Below, piece by piece: positions 8,626 through 16,031 of a stretch of 64,000 nucleotides of DNA. Position 1 is the first letter of the stretch. Each line of letters begins with the position of its first letter. The notes below the pieces were generated by a model. It saw only the letters and a program-made list of their open reading frames with translations. It was not told the origin of the DNA and ran no database searches. The DNA comes from CAZGXI01 sp964529715 (lineage in GTDB: Bacteria > Chloroflexota > Anaerolineae > Aggregatilineales > Ch27), in NCBI GenBank assembly GCA_964529715.1, contig CAZGXI010000009.1, positions 1-64,000 on the forward strand, in the 5' to 3' direction. The translations under genes were made by a program, and so were the position numbers.

Positions 8626-8655
8626 CGATACACTTTATCAGGCAGAGGGCGCACC

Positions 8656-9285
8656 ATGACGACGGTGTTGTTGATCCGGCATGCAGTAAACGATTGGGTC
8701 AAGACGCGAAAACTGGCCGGGTGGACGCCCGGCGTTCATCTCAACGACGAGGGCAAAGCGCAGGCGCAAGCAGTGGGGGAACGGCTGGCGGCGTGGCCCT
8801 TGAAAGCTATTTACAGCAGCCCGCTGGAACGTTGTCTGGAAACGGCGCAAGCCATCGCCGGACATCACCCACACCTGATCGTACAGCCAGTGGACAACCT
8901 GGGAGAGATTCGTTTTGGGCGTTGGGAAGGGGCATCGCTGGACCTGCTGGCGAGACGGCATTTGTGGCGCATCGTGCAGGATGTGCCCACGCGGGCGGCT
9001 TTCCCTGGCGGTGAAACGGTACGTGGCGCGCAGGCCCGCGCCGTAGATGCCGTTGAGATATTGGTGCAACGGCACCCCCGTGATATGATAGCCATCATAT
9101 CACATAGCGATGTGATCAAAATGGTGCTGGCCCATTATTTGGGGATGCACCTGGATCATTTTCAACGTATTATGATCGCGCCTGCGTCACTGTCGATTAT
9201 GGAATTGGGGCATGGGCGGCCTGTGATCGTTCAAGTGAATGATACCAGCCATTGCCCGCGCCAGCCCGAACCGCAACAGGGGTAA
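8656..9285 (+). CDS. Histidine phosphatase, MSMEG_4193-like
   Basis: 209 aa. The N-terminal catalytic motif is VLLIRHAVNDW (RH with the phospho-accepting His) and the second His lies in 'IISHSDVIKMVLAHYLG'; 'IYSSPLERCLETAQ' completes the active-site pocket, as in phosphoglycerate-mutase-type phosphatases. Together with the next two genes it matches the Actinobacterial trio MSMEG_4193 phosphatase / DUF3090 / SCO1664; the substrate is unknown. Start chosen at 8656 (GAGGG 7 nt upstream) instead of 8614. Insert and C-terminal tail are short, so it acts as a soluble enzyme. Confidence 0.9.
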   Translation: MTTVLLIRHAVNDWVKTRKLAGWTPGVHLNDEGKAQAQAVGERLAAWPLKAIYSSPLERCLETAQAIAGHHPHLIVQPVDNLGEIRFGRWEGASLDLLARRHLWRIVQDVPTRAAFPGGETVRGAQARAVDAVEILVQRHPRDMIAIISHSDVIKMVLAHYLGMHLDHFQRIMIAPASLSIMELGHGRPVIVQVNDTSHCPRQPEPQQG

Positions 9286-9350
9286 AGCTGTCTTGGTCGA
9301 GGCCGGTCGGGCCGGTGGGCGGCTTGATCTGAAAGGATGATGTAAAGAGT

Positions 9351-9860
9351 ATGCCCAATGCCGAGCTGGAACTTAAGCCGGTTGATTTTCTGACCATCGG
9401 CACGGTAGGGCCGCGTGGGCGTAGGGTATTTCATCTACAAGGGGCCAAAGGCGACACTCTGATTACCCTGACCCTGGAAAAAGTCCAGGCCAGTGCCCTG
9501 GCAGAGGCGATTAACGAACTACTGGACGACATTGATCGGCGCCATCCGCTGGCTGGCAATGAGCCGCCCGACCGCCCGCGGGATTGGAATATGGACCTGC
9601 GGGAACCGATTGAGCCGGAATTCCGGGTCGCTCAGATTGGTCTGGGTTATGACGAAGAATCGGACCTGATCGTGCTGGTGACGCAAGAACTGCTGGTGGA
9701 CGAAGATGAAGCGGCGCTGGGCCTGGTGCGTCCAAGTGTGGCGCGTTTTTGGGCTGCGCGCCCCCTGATGCGCGCCCTGGCCAGCCAGGCAGCCCGGATT
9801 GTCGAACAGGGCCGCCCTGATCCTCAACGTAACGGACGTATATTGTATTATTGGACCTAG
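9351..9860 (+). CDS. DUF3090 family protein
   Basis: 169 aa, soluble, no membrane segment. The N-terminal pattern 'FLTIGTVGPRGRRVFHLQ' followed by 'GDTLITLTLEKVQASALAEAI' is typical of DUF3090, and the C-terminal 'SVARFWAARPLMRALASQAARIVEQGRPDPQ' is also family-like. Its function is unknown. It lies between the histidine phosphatase and the kinase-fold gene and overlaps the latter's start by 10 nt, which implies coupled synthesis and probably a joint task. Confidence 0.88.
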   Translation: MPNAELELKPVDFLTIGTVGPRGRRVFHLQGAKGDTLITLTLEKVQASALAEAINELLDDIDRRHPLAGNEPPDRPRDWNMDLREPIEPEFRVAQIGLGYDEESDLIVLVTQELLVDEDEAALGLVRPSVARFWAARPLMRALASQAARIVEQGRPDPQRNGRILYYWT

Positions 9861-10648
9861 CTGGATTGTTGAACGTACTGATGTCCGATCTGCCTGACTC
9901 GCTCAATGCTGATTTATCGCAGCCAATCAGTGTAAAACGGGCGCTGGAAATTTTATCCAGGGGGACTATTCAGAATGAACATGGACTACTCGCATGGGGG
10001 TCCAATTATGCCTACCTGGCGCCCGTTGTCGATGGAGAAGTTACCCTGCTGGCCGTTTATAAACCGCAGCGCGGCGAGCGGCCTTTGTGGGATTTCCCGG
10101 ATGGCTCGCTGTGTTATCGGGAAGTTGCCGCTTTTGTGGTCTCCGAGATACTGAACTGGCAGATCGTCCCGCCGACGGTCCTGCGTTCTGGCCCCTACGG
10201 CCTGGGATCGGTGCAGGTGTTCATCCAGCATGATCCAGACATGAATTACTTTTCACCTTTCCCTCCCGCCTGTCGGGAACAGTTACAGCGCATTGCCGCT
10301 TTTGATTACATCATCAACAACGCTGACCGCAAAGGCGGACACTGCCTGCTCGATTCCCAGGGCCATTTATGGGGGATCGATCACGGCGTCACCTTTCATT
10401 ATGCGCCTAAGCTGCGTACCGTCATCTGGGATTTTGCAGGCCAGGCACTGCCGGAGGCGATGCTCCAAGACTTGCGTGCGCTGTGCGACGTGTTGGGTAA
10501 GGCGAGCGCGGCGGCTGTTCAGGCGTTACAAGGGTTGATTTCAGAGCGTGAATATACGGCTTTCCGCGCCCGCGTCGAGCGGCTGATCGAGGCGGGGCGT
10601 TTTCCTCGCCCAGGTCCAGGCCCGAACTATCCCTGGCCACCGGTGTGA
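9851..10648 (+). CDS. SCO1664-family kinase-fold protein
   Basis: 265 aa. It carries hallmarks of an atypical kinase of the PI3/4-kinase/HipA type: a Lys in 'LLAVYKPQRGERP', a helix-C-like Glu in 'CYREVAAFVVSE', a catalytic-loop-like 'NNADRKGGHCLL' and a metal-binding Asp in 'GIDHGVTFH'. The C-terminal 60 residues are helical. SCO1664-like proteins accompany the same phosphatase and DUF3090 genes in Actinobacteria, often near mycothiol genes; none of those is present here. The frame begins at 9851 (TTG or similar) with an alternative ATG at about 9881; the 10-nt overlap with DUF3090 argues for coupling. Phosphoryl acceptor unknown. Confidence 0.85.
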   Translation: MDLAGLLNVLMSDLPDSLNADLSQPISVKRALEILSRGTIQNEHGLLAWGSNYAYLAPVVDGEVTLLAVYKPQRGERPLWDFPDGSLCYREVAAFVVSEILNWQIVPPTVLRSGPYGLGSVQVFIQHDPDMNYFSPFPPACREQLQRIAAFDYIINNADRKGGHCLLDSQGHLWGIDHGVTFHYAPKLRTVIWDFAGQALPEAMLQDLRALCDVLGKASAAAVQALQGLISEREYTAFRARVERLIEAGRFPRPGPGPNYPWPPV

Positions 10649-10696
10649 GTCTGTGTTCGGTTTTTGCGTTGGCTGTTTTCCAGAAAGAAAACCCCT

Positions 10697-11359
10697 ATGA
10701 ATCGCCGTGCCATTCCCGGTGTTATGTTGTTTACCCTGCCCGGCATTGCCGCTGGCGTGCTGTACTTCCTGTTTCTTCGCCCACAGATGCTCCGGTGGGG
10801 CACCCGACTGGGAGAATCACAGCGTCGCTTACCAGGAGATGACCTGATCTCCCGGCCAACGCTCCAGGCGACTTGTGCTATTGATATTGACGCCCCGCCA
10901 GAGGCAGTGTGGCCCTGGCTGGCGCAGCTTGGCCGAGAAAAGACTGGCTGGTATAGCCTAGATATCCTGTATAACAATGGTGTCCCCAGCGCCACTTACC
11001 TGCGTCCCGATCTGCCCGAACCACAACCTGGGATGGTGACAGACCAGGGCTACCGGATTGAAGCGGTCGAACCGGGCCGGGTGCTGCTATTTGCCGCCGT
11101 CGATGCGCCGAGCGGCGCAGGCTCATCAATGGACAGTAGCCGGCTTTACCTCTTGGAGCGGAAATCCGATGGCAGTGCGCGGCTACTGGTGCGTTTGCGC
11201 GCGCGTTCCTACGGACCGGGTGGCCTGGTGCGCGATTTGTTGTACGAACTGCTGGATTTCGTGACCGTCACGCGCCAACTTCAGGCGATCAAGCAGCGCG
11301 CGGAAACGATGGCATATCTGCGCGTGTTGCCCCAGGAACACGAAATTCCGCTGGCCTGA
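10697..11359 (+). CDS. SRPBCC-fold membrane-anchored protein
   Basis: 220 aa from MNRRAIPG. One N-terminal membrane helix (about residues 5-25) precedes an SRPBCC/polyketide-cyclase-like domain starting at 'ATCAIDIDAPPEAVWPWLAQLG', with the usual 'EAVEPGRVLLF' strand and a C-terminal helix 'LDFVTVTRQLQAIKQRAETMAYL'. The fold makes a hydrophobic pocket for lipids or small aromatics; the ligand is unknown. A TTG start at 10664 is possible but adds only 11 residues. It follows the kinase-fold gene by 48 nt in the same direction, so it may belong to the same transcript. Confidence 0.75.
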   Translation: MNRRAIPGVMLFTLPGIAAGVLYFLFLRPQMLRWGTRLGESQRRLPGDDLISRPTLQATCAIDIDAPPEAVWPWLAQLGREKTGWYSLDILYNNGVPSATYLRPDLPEPQPGMVTDQGYRIEAVEPGRVLLFAAVDAPSGAGSSMDSSRLYLLERKSDGSARLLVRLRARSYGPGGLVRDLLYELLDFVTVTRQLQAIKQRAETMAYLRVLPQEHEIPLA

Positions 11360-11385
11360 TCGTTGCCGGTGCGAATGCCGCTTCT

Positions 11386-12927
11386 TCATACCGCCAGGCG
11401 GCGCGGGCGGTATTGGATGGCCTCGGCCAGATGGGGCACATCGATCACATCATGGGCTGCCAGGTCGGCGATGGTCAGGCCGAGCTTCAAGATGCGGTGG
11501 TAGGCGCGGGCGCTGAGCTGCATCTGCCGCAGCGTCACCTTCATCAGGTTTTCTGCTTCAGGCGTTAGTTTGCAATAAACGCGAATGTCGCCCGGCCCCA
11601 TGTCGGCGTTCGTGTGTAACCGGGGATGCCCGGCAAAGCGAGTCTGCTGGCGGAGGCGGGCAGCCTGTACACGCGCCCGGATCGCTGCCGAGGACTCGCC
11701 CAGGGTTTTAGCCGTGAGCTTGTCATAGTCCACGCGAGGCACTTCCACATGAATGTCGATGCGGTCCAGTAGCGGTCCAGACATACGCTGCTGGTAGCGT
11801 TTGATCATCGCCTGGGTGCAGGTACAGGGATGACTGGGGTCGCCGTAGTAGCCGCAGGGACAGGGGTTGGTCGCGCCGACCAGCATGAAGTTGGCCGGGA
11901 AGGTCAGGCTGCCGTTGGCCCGACTGATCGTCACCTTGTGGTCCTCCAGGGGTTGGCGCAGCACTTCGAGTACGGCTGTCCCGAATTCCAGGCTTTCGTC
12001 TAGAAAGAGTATCCCCATATGGGCCAGGGTGACTTCGCCGGGGCGCGGAATGGTCCCTCCGCCGATCAGCCCGGCCTGGCTGATGGTGTGGTGTGGAGAG
12101 CGATAGGGTCGGGCGCGAATCAGGGGAGAGCCGGGTGGCAGCAGGTCAGCGACGGAGTAAATGCGTGTCACTTCCAGGGCTTCTTGCAGGGTCATGGCGG
12201 GCAGAATACCCGGCAGTGCGCGGGCCATCAGGGTCTTGCCGGCTCCCGGTGGCCCGGAGAGCAGAATATTGTGGCTGCCGGCGGCGGCCACTTCCAACGC
12301 GCGTTTGACGTGCTCCTGCCCGCGCACGTCGGCAAAATCGGTCAGCCCTTGCAGTAGGGCACCTTCATCGAAGTCTGGCGCGCCGGTGCGTTGGTAGGCG
12401 GGGATGACCTGTAGGCCATACAGGTGCTCGACCAGTTGCCCCAGGCTTGATACGGGAATAACTGTGATGTCGGGCACAAGCGCGGCTTCCGGCGCATCGG
12501 CTTCCGGTACGAATACGGTGGTCAACCTCTGTTGATGCGCTGCATATGCACAGGCCAGCACTCCCTTGACATGGTGAACCTTGCCATCCAGGGATAGCTC
12601 TCCGACGAACATCGCATCTTCGAGTGCCTCCAGCGGGAGTTGATCGGTCGCTGCCAGCACACCAACGGCGATAGGCAGATCGTAGGATGGGCCGTGTTTG
12701 GGGATGTCTGCCGGGGCAAGGTTGACCGTGTACCGCTTAAAGGGGAATTGCAGCCCGGAGTTCTTGATGGCGCTTCGGACGCGCTCTTTGCTTTCCTGGA
12801 TCGCCGAGTCCGGCAGACCTACGATGGTGAAAGAAGGATTTCCGCTTGTCGGCGTGAAATCGACCTCCACATTGACCAGAATGCCGTCCAGCCCGACAAC
12901 GGCGCAAGATGTGACCTTCGCCAGCAT
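11386..12927 (-). CDS. comM: YifB/ComM-type magnesium-chelatase-like AAA ATPase
   Basis: 513 aa. Order: an N-terminal ChlI-like S5-type domain (MLAKVTSCAVVGLDG..., about 1-180), a central AAA+ domain with Walker A GPPGAGKT and Walker B 'ILFLDESLEF', a zinc-finger-like Cys cluster 'CPCGYYGDPSHPCTC', and a C-terminal helical Mg-chelatase domain ending at 'AIQYRPRRLAV'. ComM is a hexameric helicase that moves branches of the D-loop during natural transformation, so this is weak evidence that the lineage can recombine incoming DNA. Start moved to 12927 because AGGGGA lies 4 nt upstream of that ATG, better than the ATG at 12948. Confidence 0.92.
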   Translation of the reverse strand: MLAKVTSCAVVGLDGILVNVEVDFTPTSGNPSFTIVGLPDSAIQESKERVRSAIKNSGLQFPFKRYTVNLAPADIPKHGPSYDLPIAVGVLAATDQLPLEALEDAMFVGELSLDGKVHHVKGVLACAYAAHQQRLTTVFVPEADAPEAALVPDITVIPVSSLGQLVEHLYGLQVIPAYQRTGAPDFDEGALLQGLTDFADVRGQEHVKRALEVAAAGSHNILLSGPPGAGKTLMARALPGILPAMTLQEALEVTRIYSVADLLPPGSPLIRARPYRSPHHTISQAGLIGGGTIPRPGEVTLAHMGILFLDESLEFGTAVLEVLRQPLEDHKVTISRANGSLTFPANFMLVGATNPCPCGYYGDPSHPCTCTQAMIKRYQQRMSGPLLDRIDIHVEVPRVDYDKLTAKTLGESSAAIRARVQAARLRQQTRFAGHPRLHTNADMGPGDIRVYCKLTPEAENLMKVTLRQMQLSARAYHRILKLGLTIADLAAHDVIDVPHLAEAIQYRPRRLAV

Positions 12928-13007
12928 GGGTTCCCCTTGCTCTGACATGCTCCACTGGTTGGGATATTATCATTGTTCGCGGACTGGGCGCAACGGCGGT
13001 GACGTGG

Positions 13008-14600
13008 TCACTCGGCCCGTCCCGGTGTGCGCAGGTATTCGGCGCGGGCAGCAAAGGTCGCTTCCCGTAGATCGGGGGGCAGGGCGGCCCATAGGTCGGC
13101 GGGAAAGGCCACTCGTCCGCGCATGGCTGTAACGTAATTGTGCAGCCAGGCGAAGAACGCCTCTCCGCCCATGACTTCTCGCAGACGATGCATCAGCCGC
13201 GCCCCGCGCAGATACACCGCATTGATGTAGGCGCGCAGACTGTCGAACTGGTAAACAGTGGAATCGACATAACCTTCCGGAAAATAGCCATCTACGCGGA
13301 AACGCCACCACCAATCCACCAGCCCCGGATAATTCTCTTCCAAAAAGACCAGTTCGCTGTAAGTCGCCAGCGCCTCGTCTAGCCAGGGGACTGTGCCCTG
13401 GTCGTTCGCCACGATGCTGTACCACCATTGGTGGGCGACTTCATGAGCGGTGATGAGCGTCAGGTAGCAGGCCGGGTCACCGGTGTAGCTGCGGAACCAC
13501 TCCCCACCGACGAACACTAGGCCACTGAATTCCATGCCGTCTGGGAAGTCGCTTTGCAGCACGACCAGCCGCTCATAGGGGTAATCCCCGTACAGGTCGG
13601 CGTAGAGTTCGACGGCGGCGGCAGCCGTGATCAGGGCATGGGCCGGAGCGTTGTATGTAGCGCCTGGCGGCGGCTGAGCGTCGTCTAGTGTGTAGACTTC
13701 GACCTGTACGTCGTTTGGCGCAGCGGCAACCGAGCGGTGGAACTGGTCGCTCAGGCTGATCGCCAGGTCGCGTCCGGCGGGCAGGGTGAATTCCCACGTC
13801 GTCCCGCGTTGTCGGGCTACGCCCGGCCCAACGACGGTGAGGTCGGGCGGGGCATGGGTTACGGTCAGCGTCACGTGGAAATCGGCGGCAGGGAAGACGC
13901 CCTGTTCGCCGATATTGATTGCTGTCGGGGTGAGCCAGTTCTCGCCGTCGAAATAGGCAGCGGTTACGGTCCACAGGCCTAGGTTAAACTGTCGGTCGCT
14001 GTAGCCAAAGTAACCCCGACGCGGAAAATACCCTGTGCCCATGCGCGGCGGATGTAGCGTGTAATCCAGATATAGCGTCTGGCGACAGCCAGGCAGAAGC
14101 GCCGTTGGCAGCAGAATGGTCAGACGCGGGCCGACGAGCGCCGATTCCGGTGGCGCGTCATCCGCGCCCAGCTGCACACTCTCCAGTGAGAAGACACCCG
14201 GCTGGTCGTTAGGCGGCACGTAAAAGATCAGGCTTTCCAGCGGGTGCCCCGTATCGTTGCGGTAGTCGATTTGCTGTTGGACGGTGACGAGCCGTTCCGT
14301 ATAGTCCAATGTGGCCGTAATGGTGTAGCGAAGCGCGGCCTGCTGATCGGTTTCTGTGTCGCAGGTGGCAGGTGGCACATCGGTAGCAAGCGCGTCCCAG
14401 GGTTCCGTCGGGCGAAGGGGGAGCGGCTGCGGTACGTGTTGGCTTGCGATGGGGAGCGTTGCCGCTTCGCCAAGCCGGAATGGCGTAGGTGTCGGCGCAG
14501 GCGCCGGAGGAACCGGCGGGGCGGAAGGCAGACAGGCTGCCAAAAGGCTAGGGATCACGAGTCCCCAAAAAAGAAACTGCTGCGCCGTCCGTTTGCTCAT
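13008..14600 (-). CDS. M1-family (aminopeptidase N-like) lipoprotein metallopeptidase
   Basis: 530 aa from MSKRTAQQ. A lipobox (LLAAC) ends the signal peptide, followed by a Pro/Thr linker. The first half is the M1 N-terminal beta domain. The catalytic site is HEVAH (His386, Glu387, His390) with the third ligand Glu409 in 'WLDEALATY', giving exactly the HExxH-x18-E spacing of gluzincins. The C-terminal helical domain is short, so it is smaller than aminopeptidase N (about 850 aa). It probably trims peptides outside the membrane. It lies 80 nt upstream of comM on the same strand and is divergent from the prenyltransferase gene. Confidence 0.88.
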   Translation of the reverse strand: MSKRTAQQFLFWGLVIPSLLAACLPSAPPVPPAPAPTPTPFRLGEAATLPIASQHVPQPLPLRPTEPWDALATDVPPATCDTETDQQAALRYTITATLDYTERLVTVQQQIDYRNDTGHPLESLIFYVPPNDQPGVFSLESVQLGADDAPPESALVGPRLTILLPTALLPGCRQTLYLDYTLHPPRMGTGYFPRRGYFGYSDRQFNLGLWTVTAAYFDGENWLTPTAINIGEQGVFPAADFHVTLTVTHAPPDLTVVGPGVARQRGTTWEFTLPAGRDLAISLSDQFHRSVAAAPNDVQVEVYTLDDAQPPPGATYNAPAHALITAAAAVELYADLYGDYPYERLVVLQSDFPDGMEFSGLVFVGGEWFRSYTGDPACYLTLITAHEVAHQWWYSIVANDQGTVPWLDEALATYSELVFLEENYPGLVDWWWRFRVDGYFPEGYVDSTVYQFDSLRAYINAVYLRGARLMHRLREVMGGEAFFAWLHNYVTAMRGRVAFPADLWAALPPDLREATFAARAEYLRTPGRAE

Positions 14601-14957
14601 GGGCGGGATCATAGCGCCCCGACAGAACTTCGCCAAGCGGTTCAGACAGAACTCCCGCCGGGTCTAGAGGGGGTAAAACCCGGCGGGAGTTCTTGCCAAA
14701 GGAGGAGACAGTACTGAGCGTTTCTGTCTTCTCTTAAACTATATACAGGCGACCAGACTGCCCTAGTGCAAAAAGGCCCGCCCCCCTATGACAAGTATCA
14801 CCTTGAGAAAATTTTCACAAAAATTTCAGGTGAGAATCGGGCCGTTGTCGGCGGCAGCGCGTTATTCAAATTCACCTCGGAACACGACCGGGCGTATCGC
14901 GCGGGGGTTTGCCGTGTTTAATGTGTCGAGTGCGCCGTTATTCAAAGGAGCAAGTTG
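14601..14957. other. Divergent intergenic region with a strong hairpin
   Basis: 357 bp between the M1 peptidase and the prenyltransferase. It holds the 16-bp perfect hairpin described separately, a stretch of A/T-rich sequence at 14800-14830, and the AAAGGAG ribosome site of the prenyltransferase at 14944-14950. No small open frame with a convincing ribosome site was seen. Confidence 0.6.
14648..14693. repeat. Perfect 16-bp inverted repeat
   Basis: Arms 14648-14663 and 14678-14693 are perfectly complementary, with a 14-nt loop (14664-14677) that is G-rich. A T-run does not follow in either direction, and the hairpin lies upstream of both flanking genes. It could be the end of a small RNA, an attenuator, or a protein-binding site. 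Confidence 0.75.
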
Positions 14958-15845
14958 ATGCAGCAGTCGATAGGCAAACAACTGGTTGGTCTCATCCGCC
15001 TGACCCGGTGGAAAGAATATGTGCCGTTTACTATTCCGCTGACGGTGTTGGGGGCGCTCCTGGCGAATCAGGCGTTGGATTGGCGGCTGGTCGCCGTCAC
15101 TGCTGCGAATATCCTGGCCGTCGCCTACGCCTTCATGATTAACGATATCGAAGATGCGCCTGATGATGCCGTTGATCCCGATCGGGCGGCGCGCAATCCG
15201 ATTGCGATGGGGGAAATTTCTAGACGTACCGGCTGGACGGCCTCCGGGCTGGTGGGCCTGGCTGCGGCGGCGCTATACGCCTGCGGCGGATGGTGGGTGT
15301 TGGGCATCGGCGTGATCACGCTGCTGCTATCGCATTTCTATTCGTGGAAGCCCGTTCGCCTCAAAGCATGGCCGGTGGCTGACGTCACTTCGCACGCGCT
15401 CATGCTTAGCGGACTGCTCTTTCTGGCGGGCTATTTTACCTATGGAATCGAGCCGGGCTGGGTGTGGCTGGTGGCGCTGGCCGCGATTCTGGTCTCCGTA
15501 TACGGTCAGCTTTATAACCAGCTTCGGGATTACGACATGGATAAGGCAGCGGGCCTGCACAACACGGCGATTATTGTTGGTGAGCGGGCAACCCGCCTGT
15601 TAATGTACTTGTGTCTGGGGGTGGGCGGAGTGTTGTTTGTAGTGGCACTGCTACTCGGTGTGCTGCCGATTTGGCTGCCGGTATTGGGCGCGGCGTTTTT
15701 CGGCATCGCCACGCTCATCTACCGCCCCGGCAAGGACATGCGCGGTGGCAAGGTCGCCGACACCAGCGGACACGTTCAGATCAATTTTTTGATTGCTGCT
15801 AATGCGACTGTTGGCGTCTGGCTGGTGTTGGCGCTGCTGTTCTGA
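14958..15845 (+). CDS. UbiA-family prenyltransferase
   Basis: 295 aa with eight to nine predicted membrane helices. Both Asp-rich motifs are visible: NDIEDAPDDAVDPD (Mg-diphosphate binding, motif 1) and YNQLRDYDMDKAAG (motif 2), spaced as in UbiA/MenA/chlorophyll-synthase proteins. The enzyme moves an isoprenyl chain onto an acceptor, which cannot be named from sequence; no quinone, heme O or bacteriochlorophyll gene is adjacent. The start at ATG 14958 has AAAGGAG 7 nt upstream. A terminator follows at 15883, so it is probably a single-gene unit. Confidence 0.9.
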   Translation: MQQSIGKQLVGLIRLTRWKEYVPFTIPLTVLGALLANQALDWRLVAVTAANILAVAYAFMINDIEDAPDDAVDPDRAARNPIAMGEISRRTGWTASGLVGLAAAALYACGGWWVLGIGVITLLLSHFYSWKPVRLKAWPVADVTSHALMLSGLLFLAGYFTYGIEPGWVWLVALAAILVSVYGQLYNQLRDYDMDKAAGLHNTAIIVGERATRLLMYLCLGVGGVLFVVALLLGVLPIWLPVLGAAFFGIATLIYRPGKDMRGGKVADTSGHVQINFLIAANATVGVWLVLALLF

Positions 15846-15882
15846 GTTTCTGCCCGGCACAAGCCAACGCGAAAAAGGATGG

Positions 15883-15911
15883 GGCGCTCACCTGGTCGGG
15901 AGCGCCTTTTT
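15883..15911 (+). terminator. Rho-independent terminator
   Basis: Stem GGCGCTC (15883-15889) / GAGCGCC (15900-15906), 10-nt loop, then TTTTT (15907-15911). An A-run (15872-15876) on the other side makes it potentially bidirectional. It ends the prenyltransferase transcript. Confidence 0.85.
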
Positions 15912-16031
15912 GCTGCCGGCACGTTGCAGGGCGGGGTGTCAACCCTGGTCTGAACCACTCCTGTTGTGTGGACGGTGGCAGTACTGTAGAATGGCAACAG
16001 TGATTTGGAACCAGGTGATCAGAATGCTCTA

